A DNA stretch of 64,000 nucleotides, taken from positions 1-64,000 of the forward strand of contig CACJUU010000003.1 of the NCBI GenBank assembly GCA_902596605.1, written 5' to 3'. The DNA comes from an uncultured Alphaproteobacteria bacterium (GTDB taxonomy: Bacteria; Pseudomonadota; Alphaproteobacteria; Rhodobacterales; Rhodobacteraceae). Both the position numbers and the translations under genes were made by a program. The notes under the pieces are model-generated. The model ran no database searches. It worked only from the letters and a program-made list of their open reading frames with translations, and was not told where the DNA came from. This document shows positions 62,888-64,000 of the stretch, piece after piece (within the stretch, counting starts at the first letter, position 1; each line of letters opens with the position of its first letter).

Positions 62888-64000
62888 ATGCATTTGTACA
62901 GATCACATAACTGTAATGAATTACGAGCAGGAAACGATGGGGAGCTCGTAAAGCTCTCTGGTTGGGTACATAGAGTACGTGATCATGGAGGCGTGCTTTT
63001 CATTGACCTAAGAGATCATTTTGGTCTTACCCAAGTTTTAGCAGATCCTGATAGTCCCGTTTTTAAAAATGTAGAAAATGTGAGAGCAGAGTGGTGCATA
63101 TCAATAGAAGGAACTGTGAGAAAGAGAGATAGTTCTTTAATAAATGAAAAATTGCCCACAGGGGAGATTGAGGTTTTCATAGCAAAAATAAATATTTTAG
63201 GGGCTTCGGAGGAACTTCCTTTACCTGTTTTTGGAGATCTTCCATATCCAGAAGAAACAAGACTAAAGTATCGTTTCCTGGATTTAAGGAGAGACAGAAT
63301 GCACCAGAATATTATATTAAGATCAAAAATAATCGAGTTTATACGAAAAGAGATGTGGGAAAACGGTTTCAACGAATTTCAAACGCCAATAATATCATCA
63401 TCTTCTCCGGAAGGAGCGCGAGATTTTTTAATTCCCTCACGATTACATCCTGGAAAGTTTTATGCGCTACCGCAAGCTCCTCAAATCTACAAGCAGCTGA
63501 TAATGGTTGGTGGCTTTGATAAATATTTCCAGATTGCACCATGCTTTAGAGATGAAGATCCTAGATCGGATAGATCTCCAACTGACTTTTATCAGCTAGA
63601 TATAGAGATGTCTTTTGTCGAGGAACATGATGTATTTAAATTGGTAGAAAAAGTGTTTGTCAAACTCTTTGAAAACTTTTCGGACTCCTATGCAGTTAAT
63701 AATAACTTTCCTATTATTAGCTTTGCCCAATCTATGGAGTGGTACGGTACTGATAAACCAGATTTAAGAAATCCAATAAAAATGATGGATGTTTCCGAGT
63801 TTTTTGTTTCTTCAGGGTTTAAAATCTTTGCTGATATTTTGACGAAAGCTGGAACACAGATCAAAGCAATACCAGCAAAAAGTGGAGGCAGTAGGAAATT
63901 TTGTGACAGAATGAACAAGTTTGCGCAAGAGCAAGGACTACCAGGTATGGGCTATATCTTTTGGCGGTCAGATGATAGTGGTAATTTAGAAGCAGCAGGA
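62888..64000 (+). CDS. aspS: Aspartyl-tRNA synthetase (5' part, cut by window end)
   Basis: The frame runs open from ATG 62888 to the last base, 371 residues. The N-terminal OB-fold anticodon domain ([22 protein letters not shown]), the [10 protein letters not shown] region, class II motif 2 in [24 protein letters not shown], and part of the bacterial GAD insertion are visible; motif 3 lies beyond the window. Many alphaproteobacteria use a non-discriminating form together with GatCAB; not decidable here. Start has a weak AGGTAG about seven bases upstream. Confidence 0.94.
   Translation, partial: MHLYRSHNCNELRAGNDGELVKLSGWVHRVRDHGGVLFIDLRDHFGLTQVLADPDSPVFKNVENVRAEWCISIEGTVRKRDSSLINEKLPTGEIEVFIAKINILGASEELPLPVFGDLPYPEETRLKYRFLDLRRDRMHQNIILRSKIIEFIRKEMWENGFNEFQTPIISSSSPEGARDFLIPSRLHPGKFYALPQAPQIYKQLIMVGGFDKYFQIAPCFRDEDPRSDRSPTDFYQLDIEMSFVEEHDVFKLVEKVFVKLFENFSDSYAVNNNFPIISFAQSMEWYGTDKPDLRNPIKMMDVSEFFVSSGFKIFADILTKAGTQIKAIPAKSGGSRKFCDRMNKFAQEQGLPGMGYIFWRSDDSGNLEAAG

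Overview
The window is a gene-dense, AT-rich stretch of a bacterial chromosome made almost entirely of conserved housekeeping genes. I see 60 protein-coding genes, two of them cut by the window edges, and no tRNA or rRNA gene, CRISPR array, insertion sequence, prophage or clear pseudogene. Gene content and order (miaB-phoH-ybeY-corC-lnt-metK-trmB; aroA-cmk-rpsA-sppA-ihfB-lapA-trpF-trpB; fsaA-DUF484-xerC divergent from priA; hisC-tyrC facing a DUF2125 gene; an ExbB-like/OmpA-like pair; the five-gene F1 ATP synthase operon; ubiK-ybjN-proC) match my knowledge of alphaproteobacteria, and Rhodobacterales in particular. High A+T, spacers of a few bases and frequent gene overlaps suggest a streamlined, probably marine member. 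This placement is an inference from synteny; no search was run.

Layout. 1-2926: tail of a CDP-alcohol phosphatidyltransferase facing a dimethylglycine/sarcosine dehydrogenase-type gene. 3016-17302: one long rightward series covering tRNA modification, rRNA maturation, envelope lipoprotein acylation, SAM synthesis, shikimate and CMP kinase steps, ribosomal protein S1, a signal-peptide peptidase, IHF-beta, and trpF/trpB. 17299-19370 (leftward): pth, rplY, trpA. 19475-26612: ychF, truA, ileS, xerC, DUF484 and fsaA on mixed strands. 26703-38866: priA, hisC, tyrC, DUF2125, a proton-channel-like pair of unknown job, clpA, gloB and a methyltransferase. 38996-43849: atpHAGDC. 43887-49005: an MFS transporter, prs, and a leftward cluster ycgN-type/ribF/MaoC/HAD. 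49120-51260: groES-groEL with a promoter, leader hairpin and a clear terminator. 51243-56454 (leftward): purK, purE, trxB, pgeF, a MidA/NDUFAF7-like methyltransferase and lgt. 56518-59537: ubiK, ybjN, proC, a tRNA-binding protein and a 2-hydroxyacid dehydrogenase. 59524-64000: carB, and aspS cut by the window end.

How the genes fit together. Tryptophan synthesis is split (trpF-trpB one way, trpA the other, with pth and rplY between). aroA feeds hisC/tyrC aromatic steps. purE/purK, prs and carB supply nucleotide precursors. lnt and lgt are the first and last lipoprotein-modification enzymes. Expression signals are sparse. The best promoter-like sites precede the atp and groES operons, both below A-rich tracts. 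The only strong intrinsic terminator follows groEL.

I did not find an obviously new system. The observations most worth checking are: cmk and lgt genes whose best starts are ATC and ATT; a terminator shared by groEL and purK with the purK stop codon in its loop; nearly terminator-free convergent gene ends; and the MotA/MotB-like pair with a roughly 360-residue periplasmic coiled coil.
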